DNA from: Roseofilum acuticapitatum BLCC-M154
GTDB taxonomy: Bacteria > Cyanobacteriota > Cyanobacteriia > Cyanobacteriales > Desertifilaceae
DNA: 59,731 nt
Reading direction: 5' to 3'
Assembly (NCBI RefSeq): GCF_030068475.1
Contig: NZ_JAQOSP010000080.1
Span: forward strand, 1 to 59,731
The notes under the pieces were generated by a model. That model did no database searches. It was not told the origin of the DNA and saw nothing but the letters and a program-made list of their open reading frames with translations. The translations under genes were made by a program, and so were the position numbers. Positions 25,121 through 33,940 of the stretch are shown here, one piece after another. The stretch's first letter is position 1; each line of letters opens with the position of its first letter.

Positions 25121-26686
25121 TTATAGAGTAGAGGGAATTCGTGCAAGTTGCTTTTCTTTCCTCTTAAACTCTTTTAACTGCTGCTGAATATCATCACGGA
25201 CAATCTCTCGATATACCATAAAGTGTTCGACATGGGCACAAATGGTTAAATAATGATCCCAAATTGCTGGATTATGGCGCAGAATTGAAAATAAATGATG
25301 CCAGAATTTCCAGCGTGTTTTCCGTTTCATGCCTTGTCGCCAAATAATAATACTTAAAGCTCTAAGATCTTTCCAACTGGGGAATTTGCCTGGAGGGGTG
25401 GCTTTCGGCATTCTTAATTTCAGGAAACAGCGATAGGTACGATCTAAAAAGACTTCTGGATCGTATAATGTCCAAAAGGCATCAATATATTCTTCGGCAA
25501 TTTCTTCGATGGGACGAGTGGGAATAAAGTTCATTAATGCCCGTTGGTTGCCATCTTGTTTACCATCATAAAAGAGCCGCCCTTCTTTTTCTAGTCGATC
25601 CCATAATGCGGTTGTGGGCAGAGCTTGTAACATGCCAAACATGGCGGTAGGAATAGCCGCTTGTTCTACAAAGCGAATGATGCGATCGGCAGCGCCTTTT
25701 TTCTCGCCATCGAAACCGATGATAAAGCCTGCCATAGGTCGCAAACCATGGCGAGTGATGGTATCGACGGCTTCTAGTAAAGAGCCTCTGGTATTCTGGA
25801 ATTTCTTAGTTAAGGTTAGGCTATCTTCATCTGGGGTTTCAATGCCTAAAAATACAGCATCAAAATAGCATTCGCTCATGAGATCCATCAGTTCTGGATC
25901 TTGGGCTAAATCAACGGAGGCTTCGGTGTTAAATCGGAAAGGATAGTTATGTTCAGCTTGCCAAACTTTGAGTGCTTTGAGGAGTTGTTTAACATTGCGC
26001 TTATTGCCGATAAAATTATCATCGACCATAAATACGCCTCTGCGCCAACCCAATTCATACAAATAGTCGAGTTCTTTTAACAGTTGTTGAGGGGATTTGG
26101 TGCGGGGTTTACGACCATAGAGGGTAATAATATCGCAGAATTCGCATTGAAAGGGACAACCACGGGAAAATTGCACGGACATGGAGTCGTAGGCATCGAA
26201 TTCTAGCAGGTCATATCGAGGGACGGGAGTTATGGTTACGTCAGGTTTTTCTGTGGCTCGAAAGATGCCACTGGTTTCCCCTTTTTCTAAGGCTTCGACG
26301 AGTAAAGGTAGGGTAATTTCGCCTTCATCTAATACGAGAAAGTCGGCTCCAGCCGCTTGTGAATCACTGGGAACGGAGGTGGGATAAGGGCCACCAACAG
26401 CCACTAATTTCCCTCGTTTTTTGGCTTCTTGAATTTGGTCAGTGAGGTCTTGTTTTTGGACGATCATGGCGGAGAGGATGACGAGATCGGCCCATTCCCA
26501 TTCGGCTTCGGTGACGGGGCGCACGTTGCGATCGCATAATTTAAATTCCCACTCTTGCGGTAGAATGCCCGCTACGGTGATCAGTCCTAATGGGGGAAAC
26601 AACACTTTGAGGTCTACTAAGTCCAGCAGGGTATCATAAGACCAAAAGGTTTGTGGAAATAGGGGATAAATTAATAAGACCTTCAC
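25121..26686 (-). CDS. B12-binding radical SAM protein
   Basis: A 521-aa enzyme with an N-terminal cobalamin-binding domain (LFPPLGLITVAGILP, then VGGPYPTSVPS) and a radical-SAM core with the CxxxCxxC cluster motif in GCPFQCEFCDI. The C-terminal extension has the DUF4070 kind of features (PTTALWDRLEKEGRL). The family includes hopanoid methylases such as HpnP, but this one also resembles general cyanobacterial paralogs, so I give no specific reaction. Full length, ATG start. Confidence 0.87.
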   Translation of the reverse strand: MKVLLIYPLFPQTFWSYDTLLDLVDLKVLFPPLGLITVAGILPQEWEFKLCDRNVRPVTEAEWEWADLVILSAMIVQKQDLTDQIQEAKKRGKLVAVGGPYPTSVPSDSQAAGADFLVLDEGEITLPLLVEALEKGETSGIFRATEKPDVTITPVPRYDLLEFDAYDSMSVQFSRGCPFQCEFCDIITLYGRKPRTKSPQQLLKELDYLYELGWRRGVFMVDDNFIGNKRNVKQLLKALKVWQAEHNYPFRFNTEASVDLAQDPELMDLMSECYFDAVFLGIETPDEDSLTLTKKFQNTRGSLLEAVDTITRHGLRPMAGFIIGFDGEKKGAADRIIRFVEQAAIPTAMFGMLQALPTTALWDRLEKEGRLFYDGKQDGNQRALMNFIPTRPIEEIAEEYIDAFWTLYDPEVFLDRTYRCFLKLRMPKATPPGKFPSWKDLRALSIIIWRQGMKRKTRWKFWHHLFSILRHNPAIWDHYLTICAHVEHFMVYREIVRDDIQQQLKEFKRKEKQLARIPSTL

Positions 26687-26792
26687 GTTTTACGGTTTCC
26701 TCACAGCCAAAATAACGACTTACAGCTTAGTTATAACAATAAAATTAGGATTTCATCCGATCGCCCTTGGAAAATACCGAGCAAACACAGCT

Positions 26793-27905
26793 ATGACTTT
26801 TGACCCCCAACTGGCTTCTCCTCCCCAGACGGCGATCGCCTGTGATGCCGATCCCGGATTTATCGAATGGCTCGCTAAGGCTAATCTTAGTCTGATTTTA
26901 AGCACTTATCAAGCGGGTAGTGTGGCGGTCATCGGATGGAATGGACAGCAGGTTAATCTACTCTTGCGTCAGTTTGATAAACCCATGGGTTTAGCGGTAT
27001 CGGGTTATCGTTTGGCGATCGCCACCCGTCATCAAGTGATCCTCTGTGCGAACTCCCCCACCCTAGCCACACACTACCTAGAGCATCAACCGGGGCGTTA
27101 TGATAGCCTCTATTTACCTCGCGTTAGCTACTGGACAGGAGATCTGAATATCCATGACCTCAGTTTTGGCCAAGAGGACATTTGGATCGTCAATACTCGC
27201 TTCTCCTGTTTAGCCACCCTCAGCCCTGATTTTAGCTTTGTTCCTCGATGGCAACCCCCGTTTATCACTGAACTTGCGCCGGAAGATCGCTGCCACTTGA
27301 ATGGCCTAGCTATGGTTAACGGAAAACCCAAGTATGTCACTGCTCTGGGTAAAACGAATACTGTTGGGGGATGGCGATCGAATAAAGCCACAGGCGGCAT
27401 TATTCTGGACGTAGAGAGCAACGAAATCATTCTAGACGGTCTGTCTATGCCCCATTCTCCCCGATGGTATCAGGGGTATTTATGGGCGCTTAACTCTGGT
27501 ACGGGAGAATTGTGGCGTATCGATCCTAAAACCTGCACTTACGATGTGGTTTGTGCTTTACCTGGCTTTGGTCGGGGTCTAGCCTTTGTGGGAAACACGG
27601 CATTAGTGGCCCTATCCCAAATTCGCGAAACCGCTATTTTTGGGGGGTTGCCTCTGCAAACGCGATTTCCAAGTTTAGTCTGTGGTATCGCCTTGATTAA
27701 CCTGGACACTGGACAACCCATCGGTTCCTTAACCTTTTCCAGTGGCACTCAAGAGTTGTATGATATCCAAATCCTGGCTGGAGTCAATCGTCCAAGCCTG
27801 TTAAATCTGGAAAAACCCGCAACTCGCCAAGCCTTTACCGCTCCTGACTTTGCCTACTGGTTACGTCCGTCCTCAGAAATACGAGATTCTGGCGATTCTG
27901 GCTAG
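26793..27905 (+). CDS. TIGR03032 family protein
   Basis: A 370-aa protein of the TIGR03032/DUF4915 family, with the family opening FIEWLAKANLSLILSTYQAG, then HDLSFGQEDIWIVNTRFSCL and HSPRWYQGYLWALNSGTGEL. It is probably a beta-propeller-like fold. Function is unknown in the literature I know; family genes often lie near glycosyltransferases, and one is close by here. Soluble, without a signal peptide. The 245-bp gap after it carries a HIP1 site and should contain the promoter of the next gene. Confidence 0.85.
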   Translation: MTFDPQLASPPQTAIACDADPGFIEWLAKANLSLILSTYQAGSVAVIGWNGQQVNLLLRQFDKPMGLAVSGYRLAIATRHQVILCANSPTLATHYLEHQPGRYDSLYLPRVSYWTGDLNIHDLSFGQEDIWIVNTRFSCLATLSPDFSFVPRWQPPFITELAPEDRCHLNGLAMVNGKPKYVTALGKTNTVGGWRSNKATGGIILDVESNEIILDGLSMPHSPRWYQGYLWALNSGTGELWRIDPKTCTYDVVCALPGFGRGLAFVGNTALVALSQIRETAIFGGLPLQTRFPSLVCGIALINLDTGQPIGSLTFSSGTQELYDIQILAGVNRPSLLNLEKPATRQAFTAPDFAYWLRPSSEIRDSGDSG

Positions 27906-28150
27906 AGAAAGTTTGGGTAGTCTGGGATGGGAGGTCATCATGCTGGGTATCGCACTCTGCGATCGCCCAAGAGAAATACCCACTTAATAGAACCTTAAAA
28001 TCCTCTCACCCGTAATTATTAAACTCTGTGGTGATGTTCTCCAAAAGAGAAATCTGTTGATAACATTGACTCGAAACAGATTATCCATAACCTGGTGCGA
28101 TCGCACCCTATTCCTTGCATTTACCTATATTCCCCTAGGAGAGAAAACTG

Positions 28151-31100
28151 ATGGCTATCAATCCAGTTGGTTCAGAATTCAAAGTTAATAGTACGACAGC
28201 AAATCGCCAAGAGTCCCCAGCGATCGCGATCGATGCTGATGGTGATTTTGTCATTACTTGGGCCAGTTATAACCAAGATGGCAGTCAAACTGGAGTCTAT
28301 GCTCAACGCTACAACAATGCTGGAGCCGCTCAAGGTTCAGAATTTCGCGTTAATACTCAAACCAATAGTTTCCAGTTTCAGTCATCTGTGGGCATAGACA
28401 CAGATGGAGACTTTGTAATTGCTTGGACAAGTTATGGACAAGATGGCAGTTTCAATGGGGTTTATGCCCAACGGTATAACAATACTGGAGCCGCTCAAGG
28501 TTCAGAGTTCCGAGTCAATACAGAAACAAACAGCTTTCAGGAAGCTCCTGCTGTTGCTTTAGGTGGTAATGGCAATTTTGTGATTACTTGGTCGAGTTTT
28601 GGCCAAGATGGTGATGGCAATGGTATTTATGCCCAACGATATAATGCTGATGGCAGCCCTGCGGGAGGAGAATTTAGAGTTAATAGCTTCACCACGGATT
28701 TTCAATCCTTCCCCGCAGTCGCCATGAATGCCAATGGCAATTTTATTATTGCTTGGCAGAGCAACGGGCAAGATGGTAGCGGTGCTGGAATTTATGCCCA
28801 ACGCTATGACAGTAATGGCAGCCCCGTGGGAGGGGAATTTAGGGTAAACTCCTTTACGGCTGACGATCAGCGCAGTCCCTCAGTTGCGATCAATGATGAT
28901 GGGCAGTTTGTCATTACCTGGGAAAGTGCCAGTCAAGATGGGAGTGAGGCAGGGATTTATGCCCAACGCTATGATAGCGATGGGGCGGCTGTAGGGCCTG
29001 AGTTTCAAGTTAATACGTTTACTGCGGGCAACCAGCGATCGCCGGAAGTCACCATGGATAATAATGGGGGCTTTTTTATTACTTGGGAAAGTGCTGTCCA
29101 AGATGGCAGTGAAGACGGGGTTTACGCTCGGCAGTATAATTCCCAAGGACAACCGCAAGGGGCGGAATTTAAGGTTAATACGTTTACCACTAACGATCAG
29201 GATAATCCCGCGATCGCCATCTCTGATAATGGGCAACTGGCGATCGCCTGGCAAAGTCAAGGGCAAGATGGCGATGGTACAGGAGTCTACGCCCAACGCT
29301 ATGTCTCCAATACCCTGATTGAATTCTCAGAAGCCACCTATCAAGTCAATGAAGATGGCAGTCTCGTCAATGGCGAAATTACCCTCAACCGCACCGGTAA
29401 TTTAGACGTTACCTCCCAAGTTCAGGTGGAGATCGCTGGAGGAACAGCGACCGGGGGCGCAAATGGAGATTATGACAACAGCAACTTCCCCCTCACCCTC
29501 GCCTTTAATCCCAACGAAACCACCAAAACCGTTCCCGTTACCATTCAACAAGACCAAGAAACGGAATCTACAGAAACCGTTAATTTTAACTTGGGTATCA
29601 TCACTAATGGTGAACTCGGACAGCAGAGTACCACCGTTTTAGAAATCTTGGATGATGATATTCCGGGTTTGAAACTGGAACCAGATACCGGATTAACCAC
29701 CACAGAAGCCGGGGGAACAGCGAATTTTAATGTCTCCCTCAATACCCAACCCACTGCTAATGTAACCGTAAATCTTACCAGTAATGACACCACTGAAGGG
29801 ACGGTCTCTCCAGCCACATTAACCTTTACGTCCCAAAACTGGAATGTTACCCAAGCGGTGACCATTACTGGAGTTGACGATCAAATTGCGGATGGCAATA
29901 TCGAGTATACCATTACCGCCAGCGCCAGCAGTAGCGATACGAATTACAATACTCTCACCCCCGGACAAGTGACCGTCACCAATGTGGATAACGATACCGT
30001 CGGCATTACTGTTAATCCGACATCAGGACTGAGGACGACAGAAGCGGGAGCAACCGCAGAATTTTCAGTCGTCCTGAATACTCAGCCCACAGCTAATGTC
30101 ACCATTCCTGTCAGCAGTAGTGACACCACAGAAGGAACGGTTGCCCCCCAAAGCCTGGTGTTTACCCCCAGTAACTGGAATACAGCGCAAACAGTTACCG
30201 TTACTGGAGTTCCCGATAATATTGATGATGGCGATGTTGCCTATCAGGTGTTGTTAGCGGCTGCTACCAGTACCGATACTAGCTATAACGGGATTAATCC
30301 TAGCGATGTCTCCGTCATTAATGCGGAAGTCGGACGGGTGATTTTAGAGGAGTCTGGGGGGACTACAGCGATCGCCGAAGGGGGCAGTACCGACACCTAT
30401 ACCCTACGCCTGAGTCGTCCCACAACGGGTAATGTGATTGTTTCTGTCGCTGCGGATACTCAATCTACAGCCGTACCCTCAACGGTTGTGTTTACTCCCA
30501 ATAGTTGGAATGTTGCCCAAACGGTTACCGTCACAGCAGTGGATGATAATGTGGCGGAGGGAACTCACAGCAGCACCATTCAGCATACCGTTAATGCTCC
30601 GAGCGATCCGGGTTATAACAATTCTCCTGTGCCAACGGTAACTGCTACCATTACGGATAATGATGGCTCTCCTCCGACGCCAACGCCAACGCCAACGCCA
30701 ACGCCAACTCCGACTCCGAATAGTTCAGTTAGCTTTGTGGAATCTGGGGGTAGCACGAATTTGGTTGAAGGAGGGGCAACGGACGATTACACAGTGGTGT
30801 TAACTCGTGAACCTTCTGCCAATGTGATCGTTTCTGTAGTTCCTGATGGCCAGGCCCTGATCACCCCATCGAGCTTTACCTTTACTCCGGCCAATTGGAA
30901 TACGCCACAAACGGCAATGGTACGAGCGGTGGATGATACAGTAGCAGAAGGCAATCATAGTAGTGTGATTCGCCATACTAGCATTAGCACGGATGCGAGT
31001 TTTAATAATATTACTCTGGCGAGTGTGACTGCGGCGATCGCCGATAATGACACCACTCCCACCCCAACCCCCACTCCTACCCCAACGCCAACCCCAACAC

Positions 31101-31834
31101 CTACTCCCACTCCTTCCGATCCGGTTGCTCCCCCCTCCGATCCGACAACGCCAACCCCAACGCCAACCCCAACCCCAACCCCTGGAGATGCAGGCAATAA
31201 CATCATCTTTGGTACACCAGGCAATGATGTAATTGATGCGGGAGATGGAAACGATCAAGTTTCCGGTTTGCAAGGCAATGATATTATCTCTGGTGGCTCA
31301 GGAAATGATGGCATTAACGGCAATGATGGCAATGATGGCATTAATGGTAATACTGGAAATGACCTGCTGTACGGGGGTCAAGGCAATGATGTCGTCCGGG
31401 GTGGCCAAAATGACGATACCCTTTATGGTAACCAGGGAGCCGATCAACTCTTTGGAGACTTAGACAACGATCTGCTCTATGGCGGCCAGGACAATGATAC
31501 CCTCAATGGCGGCGATGGTAATGATACCCTAAGCGGTGATTTGGGTGCAGATATCCTTTTTGGAGGTAATGGTGCAGATATTTTTGTTCTGCGTACCAGT
31601 ACAGCCGTTAATCAAATTCCACAAGCTGATTTTATTGCCGATTTCCAAGTGGGGGTCGATCGCATTGGCTTAACCGGTGGCTTAACCGCTCAGAATCTAC
31701 TGCTGGAAAATGTCGCCGGAAATACGGTGATTCGGGTGAATCCATCGGGTCAAATTTTGGGCATTGTTGCCAATACCCCACCGGCTGCTCTCTCTGTGAA
31801 TAGCTTTGTGCCGGTTAATATTGGTGTGGTTTAA
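28151..31834 (+). CDS. Large RTX exoprotein with seven 55-aa repeats
   Basis: A 1227-aa secreted-type protein. Seven N-terminal repeats of about 55 aa (core VNSFTADDQRSPSVAI, FVITWESASQDGS, GIYAQRY) occupy residues about 8-390, possibly a seven-bladed propeller (inference). A Calx-beta domain follows (about 392-508), then four sandwich repeats of about 110 aa (TEAGGTANFNVSLNTQPTA, FTSQNWNVTQAVT). Pro-Thr linkers flank the last of these. The C-terminus has RTX calcium-binding nonapeptides (GGSGNDGIN, GADIFVLRT). There is no Sec signal, so export would be by a type I system, not visible here. Start ATG 28151 with GGAG upstream. Confidence 0.9.
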   Translation: MAINPVGSEFKVNSTTANRQESPAIAIDADGDFVITWASYNQDGSQTGVYAQRYNNAGAAQGSEFRVNTQTNSFQFQSSVGIDTDGDFVIAWTSYGQDGSFNGVYAQRYNNTGAAQGSEFRVNTETNSFQEAPAVALGGNGNFVITWSSFGQDGDGNGIYAQRYNADGSPAGGEFRVNSFTTDFQSFPAVAMNANGNFIIAWQSNGQDGSGAGIYAQRYDSNGSPVGGEFRVNSFTADDQRSPSVAINDDGQFVITWESASQDGSEAGIYAQRYDSDGAAVGPEFQVNTFTAGNQRSPEVTMDNNGGFFITWESAVQDGSEDGVYARQYNSQGQPQGAEFKVNTFTTNDQDNPAIAISDNGQLAIAWQSQGQDGDGTGVYAQRYVSNTLIEFSEATYQVNEDGSLVNGEITLNRTGNLDVTSQVQVEIAGGTATGGANGDYDNSNFPLTLAFNPNETTKTVPVTIQQDQETESTETVNFNLGIITNGELGQQSTTVLEILDDDIPGLKLEPDTGLTTTEAGGTANFNVSLNTQPTANVTVNLTSNDTTEGTVSPATLTFTSQNWNVTQAVTITGVDDQIADGNIEYTITASASSSDTNYNTLTPGQVTVTNVDNDTVGITVNPTSGLRTTEAGATAEFSVVLNTQPTANVTIPVSSSDTTEGTVAPQSLVFTPSNWNTAQTVTVTGVPDNIDDGDVAYQVLLAAATSTDTSYNGINPSDVSVINAEVGRVILEESGGTTAIAEGGSTDTYTLRLSRPTTGNVIVSVAADTQSTAVPSTVVFTPNSWNVAQTVTVTAVDDNVAEGTHSSTIQHTVNAPSDPGYNNSPVPTVTATITDNDGSPPTPTPTPTPTPTPTPNSSVSFVESGGSTNLVEGGATDDYTVVLTREPSANVIVSVVPDGQALITPSSFTFTPANWNTPQTAMVRAVDDTVAEGNHSSVIRHTSISTDASFNNITLASVTAAIADNDTTPTPTPTPTPTPTPTPTPTPSDPVAPPSDPTTPTPTPTPTPTPGDAGNNIIFGTPGNDVIDAGDGNDQVSGLQGNDIISGGSGNDGINGNDGNDGINGNTGNDLLYGGQGNDVVRGGQNDDTLYGNQGADQLFGDLDNDLLYGGQDNDTLNGGDGNDTLSGDLGADILFGGNGADIFVLRTSTAVNQIPQADFIADFQVGVDRIGLTGGLTAQNLLLENVAGNTVIRVNPSGQILGIVANTPPAALSVNSFVPVNIGVV

Positions 31835-31838
31835 GCCC

Positions 31839-31887
31839 TATTGATTCTGTAGGGGTGAAAGATTTTTGCACCTCTACAGAATCAATA
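31839..31887 (+). terminator. Long hairpin after RTX gene
   Basis: TATTGATTCTGTAGGGGTG and CACCTCTACAGAATCAATA form 19-bp arms with one mismatch around an 11-base loop. It lies 5 bp after the RTX stop and 24 bp before the DUF433 gene. Terminator or dispersed hairpin repeat; no U-run follows. Confidence 0.6.
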
Positions 31888-31910
31888 CTCAACTGAGTAA
31901 GGAGACCCTA

Positions 31911-32228
31911 ATGAACTTAACTGCTACTCAATACAAATACATAGAATTGAATGAAAGTGACGTTCCCTACATTGCGGGAACAACGATGAAAGTTATTGAA
32001 TTAATTGCCGGTCATCTTGCTTTTGGCTGGAGTCCTGAAGAAATTAAATTTCAACATCCCTATTTAAGCATGAGCCAAATTTATTCAGCATTAGCTTACT
32101 ATTGGGATAACAAAGAACAACTAGATGCTGATATTCAGGAACGATTTGAGAGGGTTGAAAAGTTGCGGCAAGAAGCTGGTGAATCTGCTTTGGCTAAAAA
32201 ACTCCGCAATCAAGGTCTAATTAAATGA
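31911..32228 (+). CDS. DUF433 antitoxin
   Basis: A 105-aa DUF433-family protein: YIELNESDVPYIAGTTMKVI, then LIAGHLAFGWSPEEIKFQHP and SQIYSALAYYWDNKEQLD, a winged/helical DNA-binding antitoxin fold. It is normally followed by a DUF5615 PIN-like toxin, and here the ATGA overlap at 32225 starts exactly that but broken. ATG 31911 chosen over an upstream frame opening at 31866 because the family begins after it and AAGGAG precedes it. Confidence 0.82.
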   Translation: MNLTATQYKYIELNESDVPYIAGTTMKVIELIAGHLAFGWSPEEIKFQHPYLSMSQIYSALAYYWDNKEQLDADIQERFERVEKLRQEAGESALAKKLRNQGLIK

Positions 32229-32362
32229 GCATCGCCCTCTACATGGATGAGCATGTTCGTTGAGCAATTACCAATGGTTTAAAATTGCGTGGAATAGATG
32301 TTCTGACAGTACAAGAAGATGGTCGAACGGGTACTCCTGACTCAATTTTACTCTTTAGTTAA
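32225..32362 (+). pseudogene. Broken DUF5615 PIN-like toxin
   Basis: Translation from ATG 32225 gives MSIALYMDEHVR, a TGA stop at 32261, then in the same frame AITNGLKLRGIDVLTVQEDG followed by RTGTPDSILLF. This is the N-terminal part of a DUF5615 (Mut7-C-like PIN) toxin. It has one nonsense codon and also loses everything beyond about residue 44 (family about 110 aa). The DUF433 partner upstream is intact. Confidence 0.78.
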
Positions 32363-32437
32363 CCAAGTTCAATATCTACCGTTGTAACCCAGTTGGATAT
32401 CAAGGGATAACTCAATTTCGGTTATCCCATAGAGCAT

Positions 32438-33484
32438 TTAATCTTCAGGCAATTGGTAATCGACTCCTTGCGCTTCCTGAATGGTACGGATCTGACTCCA
32501 ATCGATTTGATAGTCGATGGGGATAAATTTATCCTCTCCTGTGCCAGAAAATTCGCGCTCTAAGCCTGTTCCTGACCAGTTAAAGGTTAAAAAAGCCTTT
32601 TCGATCGCCTTCACCAGTTCTGGGTCAAGATTGTAGGCATAGCCATAAGCTGCATTGGGAAAGGTTTGGGACTGGTAGAGGGAGCGGAATTGACTACAGT
32701 CGGCTTCTTGGCGATTGCACATCAGTTGCAGGACATCGTTGGCAATGGCTGCTGCTTCATAGGTTTGGTTTTGAATGCCGAGGATGGACTTTTCCTGAGA
32801 GCCAGAAAATATGGCTTGATAGTCTCGATCGCCTTTGAGGTTATAGCCTGCTTCTAGGAGGGCGCGGGGTAAAATGTATCCTGAATAGGAGTTGGGATCG
32901 GTAAAGGCTAACTGACCGCCGGATAAGCTTTCTAGGTTATCGAGAGGGCTGGAAATATGGGTGATGATTTCCATTTCATAGCCAAATGTGCCATCGGAAG
33001 CGGCCATCATGGCAAAGGGGATAAAACCGGCTTGGTTAACGGCAATGGGAACGGTGCTAGTGCTAAATCCAGCAATATGGAGTTGACCTTCTTTTAAGGC
33101 TTGGAGTTGATCGGCTTTTGAGTCTAGGGCGAGGAATTGGACGGTTTTGCCGGTGGTTTCGGATAAATGGGTGATGAATTCCGCCCAAACGGATTCGTAT
33201 TTGGCGGCATCGGGAATGGGCAGATAGGCAAAGATGAGGGTGTCTGGATTAACCCATTGTTCGGGATCTTCTGGGGGATCGGCAACGAGGTTTTGGTTGC
33301 GATCGCAATATCGCTCATCCATGGGTTCTGGGCGATCGCATTCTTCTTGAGGGGTTTGGACGGTCTCCTTTGGCTCCTTTGGCGGATTTTGAGAGGGGCT
33401 ACACCCTGCCAAACTCAGGAAAACTGCGCCACCGATCAGGAGGAGAGAGACTGGGTTAATCCCGATTCTTTGAGTTGCATTCAT
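32438..33484 (-). CDS. PhnD-like substrate-binding lipoprotein, orphan
   Basis: A 348-aa lipoprotein (lipobox SLAGC near residue 28) of the phosphate/phosphonate-binding PhnD superfamily. The core shows FAYLPIPDAAKYESVWAEF, QALKEGQLHIAGFSTSTV and QLAFTDPNSYSGYILPRALL. An N-terminal insert with CDRPEPMDERYCDRNQN may form a disulfide. No permease or ATPase is adjacent, and it stands alone between a broken toxin and the orphan structured region, so its transporter is unknown. It is the second such protein in the window. Confidence 0.84.
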   Translation of the reverse strand: MNATQRIGINPVSLLLIGGAVFLSLAGCSPSQNPPKEPKETVQTPQEECDRPEPMDERYCDRNQNLVADPPEDPEQWVNPDTLIFAYLPIPDAAKYESVWAEFITHLSETTGKTVQFLALDSKADQLQALKEGQLHIAGFSTSTVPIAVNQAGFIPFAMMAASDGTFGYEMEIITHISSPLDNLESLSGGQLAFTDPNSYSGYILPRALLEAGYNLKGDRDYQAIFSGSQEKSILGIQNQTYEAAAIANDVLQLMCNRQEADCSQFRSLYQSQTFPNAAYGYAYNLDPELVKAIEKAFLTFNWSGTGLEREFSGTGEDKFIPIDYQIDWSQIRTIQEAQGVDYQLPED

Positions 33485-33614
33485 AGTTAAAACATCCTGG
33501 AAAAATCAGCCATTATACTTAAGCTCTCGTCGATGAATATTGCACTGTGTAAAGAGTCCTAAATTTGTGTAAACAATGCTGGCACTCTGAAAAAACTATG
33601 CTATTGTAAACAAT

Positions 33615-33930
33615 ATAGACACCAAAGCAAGCAATTAAACCATTAAATTTGGGTTCTAGAGTCGGTGTCTATCGTCTAGAGTCCGGTCGCAGTTGAACAT
33701 AGCCCTAAACCCAGTGGCAAACCCCCTGCAACGTCAGCGGTTAAGCCAAACCTCAAGTCCGGAAAGACAGGGTTATGGGAAAGCCAAAAAGGTGTGGCTG
33801 CGAAGTATGAAAACCTTAGTAAGTCAATCGTACTTGTCCATTTTATTAACTCGTAAAACCCTGAAAATTAGAGTTTCTCAAGAATGTTTAGTCAAGGTCT
33901 AGCCGCCTCCGGTTAGACCTTAGACTATTT
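33615..33930 (+). other. Orphan structured/possible small-ORF unit
   Basis: This gene-free gap of about 450 bases carries ATAGACACC (33615) and GGTGTCTAT (33664) as inverted arms. A frame from TTG 33693 to 33902 has an inner ATG at 33807 that would give a 31-residue basic peptide (MKTLVSQSYLSILLTRK...). A terminator hairpin follows directly. The neighbours both read away on the minus strand, so it is its own unit: a small RNA or a small peptide gene. I cannot assign it. Confidence 0.4.
33894..33930 (+). terminator. Intrinsic terminator of orphan unit
   Basis: AAGGTCTAGCCG and CGGTTAGACCTT pair (one G-T) around a CCTC loop, followed by AGACTATTTTA. A convincing hairpin, with a modest U-run. 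Confidence 0.6.
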
Positions 33931-33940
33931 TAAAGGGAAT

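Noticed and set aside
30800-31273. Minus-strand frames rich in Gly/Val/Trp
   Set aside because: They are shadows of the PTPTP linkers and neighbouring RTX gene on the plus strand.
33640-33800. Possible cobalamin riboswitch or P RNA
   Set aside because: Short resemblances (AGTCCGGAA, AGTGGC) lack the conserved box order and no gene lies downstream on that strand.
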